The position numbers and the translations under genes were made by a program. The notes under the pieces were generated by a model that did no database searches, was not told where the DNA came from, and saw only the letters and a program-made list of their open reading frames with translations. Positions 34,001-46,650 of a DNA stretch of 64,000 nt are shown here, piece by piece (positions within the stretch are counted from its first letter, which is position 1; every line of letters starts with the position of its first letter). The stretch is from Halocafeteria seosinensis. Taxonomy: Eukaryota > Sar > Bigyra > Bicosoecida. Location: assembly GCA_001687465.1 (NCBI GenBank), contig LVLI01000593.1, forward strand, positions 24,211-88,210, read 5' to 3'.

Positions 34001-35858
34001 GCAAGCTGTCAACAATGAAGGCGTCGATCCGACAGCCACTAAGAAACTTAAAAAAATTATCTCTGCAAACAGTGCGGTGTTAGAGAGCACACGGAAACTC
34101 TCGGCGCTTTTTAATTTGGCCATGTGCCTCATTCCTTACGCCGCATCGGATAACTGTGTTGAGCTGTTCAATTCCATTAAGCGCACAATCTTGGACGATA
34201 CTGTGGGAAGCATTCAAAAACGAGGCTATCAGCTACTACTGACACTGCTGACACACTGCAGATATTTTTCGGTTAATGGAGAATACAGGTCCAATATCAT
34301 CAGTATTCTGCGTAAGTCCTTACTTAAAGTATCGGCCTCCGCCAAACGAGTGCGCCTACAGTGCCTCCGGGCGGTAATTTCGGCGCTTGATCCGACGACT
34401 GAAGAAAAATACCAAGAAATCATAATAGAACTTCTAGGAGAGGTAATGTTGTGTTTGAAGGAGTCAAACAGGAGAGCTCGCTCCGCTGCTTTCGACTTGT
34501 TCTTGACAATGGCATACAAATTTTCCGAAACGAATGACCAAGGCACCGACGAAAATCACATAGACAACAAGTACATACTACAGTTCGTGAAGTACACTGC
34601 AACTGGCTTAACTGGAAGCACTATCCAGATGAAAGCTGCTACGATTATCGCGTTGTGTCGGCTACTTTACGAATTTCGTGAAGTACCGGAAGTGCAAGAT
34701 GTACTGACTGGCTTGACTAAATCCGTCGCAATTTCAATGAAAGCTAATGTTCGAGAGATAAGTAAAGCTGTCGTATCTTATATGCGTGTTTTAGTTGCCG
34801 TCTTCCCGCCAGCACTGTTGGAGGAGTGCTTGCCTGATATAATCACATCTCTGTTTGTTTGGAGTGGCGATCATAAAAGGAAACTTCGCGGGAAAATCCG
34901 CGTCGTGGTTGAACGAATGGTCCGTCGCTTTGGGTTAGAAAGGATAGAAAGCTTGATGCCAGAAGCGGATGTCAATCTACTCCGTTATATTCGGCGTAGT
35001 AAAGCTAGAAAGCAACGAAAGAGAGAAGCTGCAAGGAATCCGGAGGCTAGCAATGGGACTTACGTCAGTGGAGCCACGAATAGAGAGAATTCCTCCACAC
35101 TGGAAGGGTTTGATGAACTGATGGACTCAGATGAAGAGGAAGCTGACTTGATGACCCAGGCTACAGGAATGAGTGGGTTTTCGAAGTCTCGAACAGCCGC
35201 AAGTAAGAGCTCTAAAGGAAGTAAGAGAGGATCTCGCAATAGCGACCAAGCACCGGCGTCATGGCTTAAAGCCGATGTCGACTCAGCTGGTCAAAGTGAT
35301 CCTATGAATTTGTTGGAACCATCAGCCGTGAAATCTGTTGTGGGAACTGATCCTAATGTCCTTGCTGCACTTAGACGGAAAAGAGAATCTGCCATGCTCG
35401 AAGGGGGATCAAACGGGGTCAATGTAGATAACAAGGGTCGGATTATAGTAGATATGGACTTTTCTGGGGACGAGGAATCGGAATCTGATACCGATAATGA
35501 AAAGAAATCCGATAGTACGGCTTCCAAGAAAAGTCGGAAGACTGAGGGCGGCGAAACACCTAATGTTGAATTTAGTGGAGAAGGGTGGGGTCTAACTACG
35601 AAGAACAAATTGCAAATGAAGAAGCGTCAGCAAGACGAGAAGGGAAATGCGAAGTTTAGTGGTAAAGCGTATCAGAGTAAACGGGGTAAAGGAGACCAGC
35701 GTAAACGAGGACAAAAGTATGAGCCATTTGCATATGTGCCTCTGGATCCAAAGCAGTTGTCTGCTAAAGGAAACAAACGATCTGTTGGGAGGTTTAGTGC
35801 TGTGGTAAACTCAAACAAGGGAGCAGGCAAGCCCTCTAAGAAACGTCAACGCCGTTAG
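31023..35858 (+). CDS. RRP12: RRP12-like ribosome biogenesis HEAT-repeat protein
   Basis: Two exons (31023-31247 and 31323-35858; 75-nt phase-0 intron) give about 1586 residues. The N-terminus (YFAVVLASLRAA-type, then ALDSLLPSVPGELIRRKW and LKHLISSMG) and the NUC173-like block around RHLLGHSWSEQTVQ-SGALLPRVLENL identify the family. Tandem HEAT-like helices fill the middle, including RGYQLLLTLLTHC and SNRRARSAAFDLFLTMA. Acidic linkers (DNDDDSDEDDEGDG near 32630) and a Lys/Arg-rich end (KPSKKRQRR) suggest nucleolar localisation. The yeast protein acts in nuclear export and maturation of pre-40S particles. It is longer than yeast Rrp12 (about 1230 residues), mostly through low-complexity inserts. 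Start is the ATG in the short first exon. Confidence 0.92.
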
Positions 35859-36464
35859 CTTTCGCAATCAGCAGGAACCTCTTGCTTTATGATACGAGCG
35901 TGGTTCGAATTGTCTCACGGCTATATGCTGATGTACCTGCCACTCTCAGTCCCGAAAATGGGGACCAGTGGTAGCATCTTACTTGGGGAACAAACGCGAC
36001 ACCCCGGTTATGGAAGGCACATTGAGTGGGTGGAAAATTCGTATTGCATGCATGCATCCGCGATGGGCGCACATTAGAATGTCGAAGCACTGCACCGTGT
36101 CCCCCCAGTCACAGTTGCCTGGATCGACGGACGAGTTATGAGTAGTTAGAAATGGTTTGAACAATGACATGGTTGTTGTCTAATACACAAGTGGACGGTA
36201 CTCTGTACTTGCTTTGGCTACGATGTGTCTTTCAATACGAGGTAGAGCCCAATCCGTAAATTTATTGTCTTTTGATTCACTTTTTAAGACGGTAACCGTT
36301 CCGGCACCTGGGATCAAGCGTAGCGACACTAGACGGCGTTTATAATACTCCCGTGGTGTGCGATTGTATAGGATTGAATGCTATGGCATGGTAGTGTATC
36401 CTTACTAGTAGCTAGTAGAAACAGCATGCAACGCTTTCAACCATGTAGATACCTTAATTTCTCA
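35859..36464. other. Convergent intergenic spacer
   Basis: About 600 bp between the RRP12 stop and the stop of the first purple acid phosphatase gene. I see only short, overlapping opposite-strand frames and no RNA gene. Confidence 0.4.
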
Positions 36465-38757
36465 CTACTTTCGGAAGGCTTGATCCTTGCTGTAGAGCGT
36501 AAATTTGTCATGCACCAGGAACCGATTGTCGTCGTGCATTGCAAAGCTCAAATGCGTCTTGTTCGCGGTGATTCCACCGATTCCAAAGTCATGGGTTCTG
36601 AAGACAATCCAAGACGGCACCGGGTAAGAATTCGCCGTTACATTTGCCCAGGGCATTTGGTACGTGTTGCCTGGAGGCATTGCAAAACCAAGGTTCCTTA
36701 GGATCTTTGGGTAATGTTCCCAAAACACTATTTGTGCACTTACCAGCATTGCCAATGACGACATGAACCGTGCCGTGGCCCGCTGGAGCTTCCGATCCAT
36801 GCGCCATAGGTGCTGTGCGCTCATACTGATGTACATGTCCCCACAAAGCCAAATCCACGTGGTAAATCCGCATGAGAGGGTCGTACACTGTCCTAAAATG
36901 GTAGTCCATAGGTAGGCCTGTGCATCACGGATACATACGATTAAAACGTTGGATGTGTGAAGCATGGTAGCAGGGGACGTACTGAATGAGTGATTTGAGC
37001 TGGTATACATTGGTCGATGACCCATGAACACAAGCCATGGTTGTTTTGTCCGGTTCACCGATGCTAGATCATTCTGCAATGCATGTAGCATCAATTGAGA
37101 TGAAAAACGCGGAGCAGGTTCCGAATGATGTTAGTACTTACCACTATCCACTTGTATTGAGAGGAGCCAGGCATAAAGTCAGTTTCGGTGGACATCACAA
37201 GATAATGAATTGGACCCCAGTCGAAAGAGTAGTAAAGACTTCTAACCGTTGAGTTACCTGGGCCTGGCATGTGGAACCGCTGGAAGTACGGAACACCACA
37301 CTGCATTGTACGAGGAAATTAACACGATATCAATGAGGCTGGACACTAGGATCGCATACATACCTCTCCACCGCTATCGCGTCCATAGGAACTCCATGAC
37401 GGTCTAAACGGTTGGGTTGGCCAGTCATATTCGTGGTTACCTATGCCAACCATATAAGGGATTCGAGCAGCGATTGTTCCGATTTGTCTGCTCATAAAGT
37501 ATTCCCAGAATACAGCGTATCCTACCGCATAGGAGATGTCTCCGATATGAATGATGTTAAGAGGGTTTTTCAAGTCCGCCGTACTCTTAAGCAAGAACTC
37601 TTTCGAAATGCCCGCCGGGGCAAAGTTACTCCAGTTCAGATGGTGACCAGGTACCACGGTAGTCAGAGGTAGTGTAACCCCTGAGTCCCCGAAGACAGTA
37701 CTCTGCACAGTCTTATCGGTACCTACCTCAGGAGCGGTAATGAATGCCTCCACCGCTCCCCAATCGCTGTTGGCATGGCCGTTTGATACTTGATAGTAGT
37801 ACCTAGCTGATTCCGTCAAACCCGTAAGAAGCACCTGCAGGCATTTGCAAAATCAGTTTAACACAAAATCAGTAGGGATGTTGAAAATGATTTCCTTACG
37901 TCATTCTGAATACCAGGATCAATATAATTGGCTGGGTCCGTTGCAGGAGAAGTATAATTTGCTGGACCAATGCCCGAAGCGTTGCACATATCGTTGATGG
38001 TATAGGTGCCAGTAGTCCCTGAGAAAACGGAAGCATCCAGCATGTCAGGAGAAGTCCCCACACGAACCTGGAATAGCAGATATTTGTCCATGAATTGAAG
38101 CAGAAATAGATATTTCCTGAACAGAAAAAAAAAGAAAAAAACTCTCTGACATACCTTTGGAGTACCGCCCGATTTGGCAGATGTCCACATAACGCGCATT
38201 TCTTTAGGGCTGTTGCCGATGGCAAGTCTCAGTTGCTGTGGGGCATCCTCGTCCTCGAAGCGGACAGTGTTGCTCACTGCGAGCACATTCCCAGCTTGAA
38301 TCCTCCAGACGGACAAAAAGTCCGCGTCATCCTTCTCACATCCTTCTGGCGGCTCGTCCGAGGAACAAATGACTTTTCGCAATTTTTGGTTGGTAACGCC
38401 GTATTCCGTGGGATCCGCGCGTTGAAGAATTTTGTACACGAAAGGCTGCCTAAAGTTGTACGCTTCGACCCGCGCGTGTCCACGGGTGGTTTCAATGGGG
38501 ATAACCCCGAACGGATACAAAGCATCGAGGGTGTAGTAAAATCCAATGAAATGGCCCCTTTGGGCTCCATCCCAGGATAATGTCACCTGGGCTGTCCAAT
38601 TGGAAGGCTTCCTGCGGTTGGGAATGACCGCCGGAGACGCCTTCAATGTGGGCCCGTCGCCTCCGCGAAGGCCATATGCAAGTGTTGATGTGCTTCCGAC
38701 GAGAGAAAGCAGCGAAAATAGAGTAAAATAAGGGAAAATGTCCCTGAAGAACACCAT
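36465..38757 (-). CDS. Purple acid phosphatase, secreted (tandem copy A)
   Basis: Seven exons, all phase-checked: 38757-38155, 38067-37900, 37834-37364, 37300-37142, 37073-36983, 36917-36744 and 36670-36465, for 623 residues. A signal peptide (MVFFRDIFPYFTLFSLL...) precedes an Fn3-like N-terminal domain ([21 protein letters not shown]). The binuclear metal centre is complete: [25 protein letters not shown] and HVDLALWGHVHQYER. The enzyme should hydrolyse phosphate monoesters or anhydrides outside the cell or in the secretory pathway, a usual phosphate-scavenging role. Intron 1 has a long pyrimidine tract on the coding strand. An in-frame ATG two codons upstream (38763) is an alternative start. 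Copies B and C lie upstream in the same orientation. Confidence 0.94.
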
Positions 38758-39224
38758 GCTCACAGGGGTATTTTCAGCACCAATACACGCCTTTTGATCC
38801 CCTCAAGCACTCGCCAACAGCACCTCTGTTCACTCCACTATCTCCACAGGTGATCAACAACTACAATTGACTCCAATACAAGGTGCATGAAGCGGACGGA
38901 AATGACGTGATATGTGCGTTGAAGTTGAAGTTAGGGACACGTTGGCACACCTGCAGGCTGCAGCCTGCAGTGGAGAGTGCGGGAAGTCGAGAAGCCAAAC
39001 CAAGAGCAGTAGCGGGAGCAACGGTTGCCAGAAGAACACGGCTGCATACGGTTTAACTGAACGAAGACAGCCGCATACGTGGAGTGTTGGGTTAATGCGA
39101 AATGAATGCGTCATATTGAATTTCCTTTAGTCTCAGTAACTGGGTTACGCTAACATACATAGTTCATGCCAATGGATAACAAAGCCAAAACAAATCGTAA
39201 AGCAGAAACATCCTCAACATTCAC
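38758..39224. promoter_or_regulatory. Promoter region of phosphatase A with repeat motif and palindrome
   Basis: It contains GTTGAAGTTGAAGTTA at 38918-38933, about 160 bp upstream of the start codon. A perfect 20-bp palindrome, CTGCAGGCTGCAGCCTGCAG, lies at 38951-38970. Both are good candidates for regulatory sites. No gene is present. Confidence 0.4.
38951..38970. repeat. Perfect 20-bp palindrome
   Basis: CTGCAGGCTGCAGCCTGCAG equals its own reverse complement. It lies about 200 bp upstream of phosphatase A and may be a dimeric-factor binding site. Confidence 0.7.
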
Positions 39225-41720
39225 TTAGTGGTTGTGGCGAAACTCTTGGTCCTTTGCGTACAAGGTAAAGCTATCATGCACCAAAAAGCGGTTATCGTCA
39301 TGCATCGCAAAACTAAGTTCCTGTTTGGAAGCACGTATACCTCCCACTCCGTAATCTAGTGAACGGAAAACAACCCAATCCGGCTCTGGATAATAGTTTA
39401 TGGTTGAACCCGCCCAAGGGGTTTGATATGTATTTCCTGAAATGTGCAGCGAATGATCGGAAGTTTTATCCCGTAAGCATTATAGCAATAGTGTACAAGT
39501 CGAATATACTCACCTGCGTTGCCGATGATGACATGCACCGTTCCATGACCTGGAGGTGCTTCAGTGGCGTTCCTTGAAATTGGAGCGGTGCGCTCGTACT
39601 GGTGGACGTGTCCCCATAGTGCCAGATCTACATGATACTTCCTGAACAGCGGTTCGTAGGTCTCTTTCAGATGCTCCGGAATAAGACCTGTGACAAGCAA
39701 ACCCAACATCTTGTTGCCCAGCTTTTTCTCTTGCAAACGACCGCCGGTAAAATACATACTGAATGTCGTGCTGCATGTGTACATGGGCCGATGACCCATG
39801 AAAATAATCCAAGGCTGTTCATCCCTGTCGATGCTTTCCAAGTCATTCTGCGAGGACGGGAGAACTACGTTGACACGCGTGATTCCTCGCACCGAAGCAC
39901 ATAGGAAGCACATACCACCGTCCATTCGTATTGAGCAGATCCCTCTACGAAATCAGTTTCTGTTGATATCACCACATAGTGTATAGGTCCCCAGTCGAAT
40001 GAGTAGTATAAATTCTTGTCTTGGCTCCCCGACGGGGTCGGCATGCTAAAGCGTTTGAAATATGGGACCCCACACTGTCGAGCCAGAACGGTTCAGATAA
40101 TTTTTAAAAGTGTCAAAAAAGGGAGAGTATATGTTTGCCAGCTTACCTCGCCACCACTGTCTGTCCCATAATCATTCCAAGAGGGCTTGAAAGGCTGCCC
40201 GGGCCAATCGTATTCGTGGTTCTGTGTCATTTTGCACAAGAAATGTGCACACCTATTTCAAACAAGAGGAAAGCGAAGGGCTAACTTACACCGATCCCAA
40301 CCATATAGGGTACCCTCGAAGCTACCGACGCTATCTGGCTCATGAAATACTCCCAGAAGACCTGCGGAGAACAGCATCTGATGGAAAAGCGGAAACAAGT
40401 AACTTGAGTGCGCAAACTCTTACTGCATATCCTCTTGCGTATGACAAATCGCCGATATGCACGATATTTAGGGGCTCCGTCAAGTCGGCGGTGCTCTTTG
40501 CCTGTGAATTGTTGCAATGTTGCACTTTTTGCTCTTAAGGGCGTCTCTTAACGGATAGGGTTCATACTTACCAGGAACTCCATGGACTCGTTTGCGGGAA
40601 CTGTATTTCAAAGCACCCGTCATTTTATGTAGTTCAGATTTTAGGGTATATGATAGGCAGGACACTTACCGAAGTTACTAAAGTTTAATTCCTTGCCTGG
40701 AATTGTAGTAGTGAAAGGCATATAGACTCCGATGTCTCCAAAGACAATCGAGGAGACGCTATCATCGGTTCCTTTGTGTGGGGCCGTAAAGAAATATTCC
40801 ACCGATGAATTCCAAGGACCGGAGCTTTTGCCATTTGTTATCTGGTAATAATACTTTGTCGCTGGTTCCAGCCCGCTCAATAAAACCTGCAGCAAACCAC
40901 ATTAGCGTGATGCGTACATTTTGTATCATACCACACTACATACTTCGCTTATTATTCCTGGGGAAATGAAATTCGTTTCATCGGTTGCTGGAGAATCACA
41001 CATGTCCGAGATGCTGTATGTTGAGACACTTCCGGAGAAGAATGAGTTTAGCTGGTTAGGACTTTTACCAATCCGAACCTGAACCACGATAAAGCATTTT
41101 GTTGTTGTGAGCATACTAGTCTTACGCAATCATCCACTCAAAACAAACAAACTTACCCAAGGTGTGGAAGAACTCAATGAGTTCCACATCACGGTGATTT
41201 CGCTCGCGTTCGCTCCCTGAGCGATGTGCAAATGTTGCGGCGCACTCGGGTCCTTGAATTGCACCGGATTACTCCATGCCAACACGGTATTGCTCTGTAA
41301 GGCGCTGGTATAGCGTTTACTGCTAGTTTCATCACATTGAGGAGAATGGTGGCAAGGGTTCAATTTCGCTTCCGAGGACAGTCGGATCAGAGCATAAGCG
41401 AATGGTTGGCGGAAGTTGATGACATCAACCTCACGCGTGCCAGAAGCCTCAGACACGAAGAAAATAGCGTAAGGATAGCTAGTTTGATTCGTAGTCCAAT
41501 ATAACCCGACAAGATCTCCGGCTTGTGCTCCTTGCCATTCCACTGTGACCGTTGGTTTCCACGTGCTCGGCTTCCCCACGTTATCGATGACGCTCGGAGA
41601 AGCTGTTAGACTCGGAGTAGACCCCTGTGGACGGCGTATAAAGGCTGAATAAGCCGATTCAGTCCAAATAGAACCAATTGCCAGGACCGCCAGAGCCACT
41701 TGGCGGCCGAAATGAGTCAT
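39225..41720 (-). CDS. Purple acid phosphatase, secreted (tandem copy B)
   Basis: Eleven phase-checked exons: 41720-41157, 41078-40944, 40886-40670, 40600-40572, 40501-40424, 40361-40290, 40221-40147, 40074-39916, 39847-39760, 39687-39514 and 39436-39225, for 600 residues. A signal peptide follows ATG 41720 (MTHFGRQVALAVLAIGSIW). An in-frame ATG at 41756 would precede it less plausibly. All metal-ligand motifs are present: [20 protein letters not shown] across an intron, FMGHRPMY and DLALWGHVHQYER. Compared with copy A it has extra introns inside the PANESMEFL region, after GDLSYARGYA and between GIG and NHE. One exon is only 29 nt. Same predicted phosphate-releasing role. Confidence 0.93.
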
Positions 41721-42257
41721 TTCCACGGCTCCTTCTTCCAAATCTTTGACTTGCACAAGTGCACAATCCCTTGTACCAGCCTGTCAACAACGCCTAAGCG
41801 CCAAAATGGAGTGAAAAGAGACCGAAATAGATGCCAATGCGGAGGGAGCACTTAACTTCAACTTCGCAACAGATCTTCAACTTGTGTCAGGAAGTTGACT
41901 TATGATGACTTGTGATGACGGACCGACTCCGATATTGGAATTGGCGCTGTTCAGCCGTTCATTGTTGCCAACACTTTTCAAATGCGAGTAATGACGGAAT
42001 TGCCAACAGTACGCATGCTCGTTATGGGAGAACAGGTAACTGCGGGATCGCGATGCTTGGAAATATCATACCGGTATGGTGGCAGTATGTGAATTTTACT
42101 TTGCTCGTGAGTAACACAAGAGGAGTCTGAATAATTCGCTCCAAGCGAGGATTTCTACCGGAACCTCGTGGTTCCTTGACTGGTGGTGCCTTTGCTAGCA
42201 GAAAGTGTCAGCAAACGTCTACAACAGGGAAACGCACTAAAATGAACAGTAAGACGT
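41721..42257. promoter_or_regulatory. Promoter region of phosphatase B
   Basis: It carries AACTTCAACTTC near 41853 and a related CTTCAACTTG near 41876, about 135-155 bp upstream of the start codon, similar to the spacing in copy A. The rest is 3' flank of copy C. No gene is seen. Confidence 0.4.
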
Positions 42258-44586
42258 TCAAGGATGAGTCTTGCGGAATTTCTGATTCGAAGCATACAGT
42301 GTGAAACTATCATGCACCAGGAAGCGGTTATCATCGTGAGTAGCGAACTCGAACTTCTCCTTGTTGGCCCGAATGGCACCGACGCCATAGTCATGGGTCC
42401 GGAATACAATCCATGAGGGTACAGGATAATGATGGGTGGTAGATCCACGCCAAGGTATCTGATATGTGTTCCCTGCATCCACCCAAAGACTCAATCCAAC
42501 CTATAGGGTAAATCGTATGAACTGAGTCCGATCAACAACATACCTGCGTTTCCAATGACCACATGCACCGTGCCTTGTCCCGGTCCGACTTCAGTTCCAT
42601 TGAAGGAAATAGGAGCAGTACGTTCATACATGTGAACATGTCCCCACAAGGCTACATCGACGTGATATTGCTGGAATATAGGTTCGTACGTCTTCTGAAG
42701 ATAGTATTCATTGCCTGCAACGGAAGGTGCACGGTCGGTAAATCACAGCTACTTCCCGCTGCCTCGCCTACAACTTACTCCAGGTGTCAGAGCTGGTGTA
42801 CATTGGCCGGTGTCCCATGAAAACGATCCACGGTTGCTCATCCCTATCTACGTTCTTGATGTCATTCTGTACGTCAGCTAGAATGATTCTAAATCTAGAA
42901 GAACCGACATTGTTGAGATCTGTCACACGTACCTTTATCCATTCGTACTGAGGAGAACCTTCCAGGAAATCTGTTTCAGTTGAGATGACAACATAGTGGA
43001 TAGGGCCCCAATCGAACGAATAATACAAGTTCCGAAATGACTCATTCCCGGGCCCAGGCATGTGAAATCGGTGAAAGTACGGTATACCGCACTGCAAACA
43101 CAGCTCCCCTTTGCAATCTACACTTTCTAGGGGGTAATAATTCAGACGCAGTTTACTTACTTCTCCACCGCTGTCTTTCCCGTATTTAGACCACGATGGT
43201 TTAAACGGTTGGGTCGGCCAATCATATTCGTGATTGCCGATTCCAACCATGTAAGGGACCTTAGAGGAGAACGGCGCAATTTGGTTCATAAAGTACTCCC
43301 AAATCACTGCAAACCCTCGAGCGTAGCTTATATCGCCAATGTGAACAATATTCAAAGGCCCATCAATGCCAGAGACGCTCTTGTTCTGTAATGCGGTGAA
43401 ATAACATGGTGAGGATGAAGAAAGCCAGACCATCCTTCTCAAGACAACATACTAGGAATTGAGTGGAGCGTCCGGCGGGAGCGTAATTGCTATGGTTGGT
43501 GCCATGGCCTTTGAGCGTGGTGGTAAGCGGCATGTGTACTCCCATATCACCGAAGACGATGCTCTCTACCGTATCACTAGTTCCTTTCTCAGGCCCCGTG
43601 TAGAATACATTCACGGCAGACCATGCAGTAGCGCCGTTTTTGACCTGGTAGAAGTACTTAGTGCTATGGTTGAGCCCTTGAACAAGAACCTGTCAAAACA
43701 CATCACACGCTGTGGAGCTTAAATATTGAGCCCAAACGAATATTGACCTCGCGCACTTACATCATGAAAGACGCCTGGCGCCATGAAGTTTTCTGGGTCC
43801 GTGGCCGGTTCACCACACATGTCATCCTTTGTGTACGTATAAGTGGTCCCTTCGAATACCTGTCCATCATTTAACTGAGGATTGCTCCCTATCCGAACCT
43901 GTCAGATTCGTACAGAGTAACTAAGAGGATCGAACGTAGTGAGGTTTCATATCACTCGTCAAACGTGCGCTTACCTCAGGATTTCCTTCCAGCGTGAGGG
44001 AGGTCCACATCACGCGAATGTCCTGAGCGGACTCTCCTTGAGCAATTCTCAGATGTTGAGGGCCATCCAAATTCTTGAATTGAACGGTGTTGCTGACGGC
44101 GAGAACTTGGCTATCGTGCACTTGCAGGACTCTGTTGAGATCTGGTTCACCCTGACAGTTTCCAACCTTCATCTGGCGACACAATTCCTCCTGCGTCCCA
44201 TACACTTCAGGGTTCGGCCGGAGAAGTTTGTACACGAAAGGTTGTCTAAAATTGAGCGCATCAACCTCCCTTTGACCGGAGCTCTCTTGCACAGGAAACT
44301 GTGCATAGGGGTACGCGGCATCGGTGCTCGCATAGAGTCCAACCACGTCGGTCGAGGGGTCCGCTCCACTCCACGATACAGTCACTTTCGGCTGCCAATC
44401 AGCCGTCGCGTGGGATCCTACGTTGTTGATAGTCTCTGGTGAGGCTGAAATCGTGTATGAATCGTACACATGTGTAGGATGTAAATTACCACGTAATACC
44501 GCATTGATCCCATGGATCTTGTCTCCTTGGACGGCAGCTATGACTGCCGTAAACACACCAATACATCCCGCCAAATTGCGGATCAT
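42258..44586 (-). CDS. Purple acid phosphatase, secreted (tandem copy C)
   Basis: Third tandem member. Exon 1 is 44586-43975. Its signal peptide ([21 protein letters not shown]) supports this start over an in-frame ATG at 44679. Later exons run through the VRIG and YFYQV-type segments, [13 protein letters not shown], an intron after the RSTQFL codons, then [23 protein letters not shown], a [16 protein letters not shown] exon, [23 protein letters not shown]-type and a last exon ending [13 protein letters not shown] (stop at 42258-42260). All ligand residues are intact. Total length is near 600 residues. It shares the intron after EFL/QFL with copy B but lacks the other B-specific introns, so it is intermediate between A and B. 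Confidence 0.92.
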
Positions 44587-45768
44587 TGTCGCACTATCTT
44601 CATGAACTTGAAATGGCACTAATGTATCAATCAAACCACCCCTGGGAACGCATCTGAGCAAGATTCTGTACAGCTTCAACTAAGGGCGTGTCGTTGACAC
44701 CGTGTCAATGACAGGGTGTCGAAACCAAGCTTCGCCGAGATCCTGTCGGTACTACTCGGTAGGCTGATAGTAGCTTCAGTGTGCCTTCGCAGCTTCAATA
44801 CCCACAGAGCTTCAGAGCAAATGAATTGGAGCTTTAATGCCAACAACCGCAGTCTCCAAATGATTCGAGTTACTAATCGAGTACGAGTACTACGTGCACA
44901 CTGTATTGTACACTGTGAAGTGAATATGCATTGGCACGTCGTAGTTTCCCTCGTTGTGCAACGCACCAGTTGTGGAGGGACGCTCACCTACGCAATGATA
45001 GAGTACCAGTTGTAGAGGGACGCTCACCTACGCAATAAATGTCCCGAGACTCGACAAGGAAGAATCGTGGAGTTATACATCATGATTCATGTACGGCAGA
45101 CATTGCCGCCGGGCAAAGCATTTGCGCCTATCTGACAGGTTTACGCAAGAAATACTGGTCGACATCCGAATCAAGCTTCTCATCCCAATTGTAAAGGATC
45201 AAGCGATACTCAATGCCGACGGAAAGAGAAATTCCTACGATGCGCGCACGCTCTCCATAGTAAGCTTAACTTAAGCAGTAGTGTGTATAAAGCTGCTTAA
45301 GCGACTTGTCCGCAATAATCAGAAAAGGCTCATGGAAGTTTTCCACTGTGGTGGTCCTTCATTGCCATGAAGTTCATGGCCCTTTTCCTGTTGTGGCTGA
45401 TTCCCGTTAATTTCCTCATGTCTCCGCTGTGGAGCTGTTCCGTCGTTTATGGTATCTCATGGACGTCTTCGTGGTTTATGGCTTCGTCGTCAGTGGGGCT
45501 GCAAGGAGGAGTTAAGTTGTCCAGAATTCTCTCAGTCTACTTCCATTTTCCTTCTCAAGGTCGTGTTGTAAGGCTGCTTAGTTTTCAATTATTATTATGT
45601 ATACCTTTAATACCGTCACTCGAGAACCGTCTTGTATGAAACTAAAAATTGGAGGACATCAATTAAGATATTGGCGAATTTGTGGCCCGAATCCCTTAAT
45701 CTTTGGAGAATTCCTTTCGTCGATTTTCACACTCAGCACGTACTCATTTTGTCTAATCATTGCATACA
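44587..45768. other. Intergenic region with a 40-bp direct repeat
   Basis: Divergent spacer upstream of phosphatase C and the small coiled-coil gene. ACCAGTTGTGGAGGGACGCT begins at about 44965 and the near-identical ACCAGTTGTAGAGGGACGCT at about 45005, a 40-bp period over two copies. A CAGCTTCAACTAAGG element lies near 44668. A hydrophobic frame at 45367-45639 matches nothing and is not called. Confidence 0.45.
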
Positions 45769-46604
45769 ATGGCGAAGAATAGAAATAAGCACAGTATTTC
45801 CAAGAGCCTGCTGCCTCGATTTGACATGGAGCCAAGCACCAATGAATGGAACGGAAAAAGGAATTTACGGGACGAGAATCCGGGAGAATTTCCAGACTCC
45901 GCACAAAAGGCAATGAAGCGTATGGAGTCCATTGTCGATGTAAGTATTCTATGTATCTTGAGCTATCTTAGCAGTTGTGCATCAACGGCGTTGCCCACCT
46001 TGGCATTCCGGACTGCAGGAATGCATCCAGGAATCGGAAGGAAGAATTCGTCAGTGGAAGAAGAATTTGTCGAAGCAGAGTGAATATAAACGCTATACAG
46101 AAAGTATAGATGAGTTCAAAGTATGAATGGTATCAATCGTGTATACTGCATGTGCAAAGTGACGAAGCAAGCCCTAAAAGTGGTGCAGAAAAAGCGCGAT
46201 GAAGCGATGGAACATTGCCCAATTCCTCCTGAGCAGATGGTCGAAGTAAGTATTTCTACAGGGTTAATTACGGTCATAAACGGTGAAATTGATACAGTCA
46301 AACACCTTGCAGAGACTTGCCATGTACTATGGCAAAGTTGATACCGCTATTGAGTACGTAACAGAAAGCTGAAGCTTGAGAGCTGCATGCACCTCTCTAT
46401 GACGTACATCGTACACTATATGCAGGGGGCTACGGGATCGGGTCAAAAGTGTGTTCGATAAAGAAGGTATGTAGCCAGTATATCACTTAGAACACTGCTC
46501 CAACTTTCAGCTGCTGTCCCTGATCATGAGCAGCCAAAGAATTGGAAGCCACGTACGAGAAAGTGCTTAATGAGGTCGAACAAGCTGTTGAGCAGACCGG
46601 GTAG
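45769..46604 (+). CDS. Small six-exon coiled-coil protein, function unknown
   Basis: I assembled this from exons too short to stand out alone: 45769-45939, 46019-46120, 46168-46245, 46313-46353, 46426-46466 and 46534-46604. Phases are consistent throughout (0,0,0,2,1), giving 504 nt and 167 residues, with stop TAG at 46602-46604. The protein starts MAKNRNKHSISK, is helical and highly charged (SEGRIRQWKKNLSKQ; LEATYEKVLNEVEQAVEQ) and looks like one component of an oligomeric helical bundle. Introns are 40-80 nt, and the third exon uses a GACGAAG acceptor, the weakest in the model. It converges with the LRRC9-like gene, with only 46 bp between stops. I do not recognise the family. Confidence 0.72.
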
Positions 46605-46650
46605 AAATGACGTCCAGCCGATCACGGCAATAGCCGAGATAATACACTAC

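Noticed and set aside
31298-35608. Minus-strand open frames inside RRP12
   Set aside because: Antisense shadows of a long conserved coding exon.
35895-35915. GGTTCGAAT word as a tRNA B box
   Set aside because: No A box, acceptor stem or cloverleaf could be formed around it.
36465-44586. Plus-strand frames within the phosphatase array
   Set aside because: They overlap exons whose minus-strand translation has intact catalytic motifs.
45367-45639. Hydrophobic 90-residue frame as a membrane protein
   Set aside because: No homologous motif, no splice context, and alternative frames are equally open.
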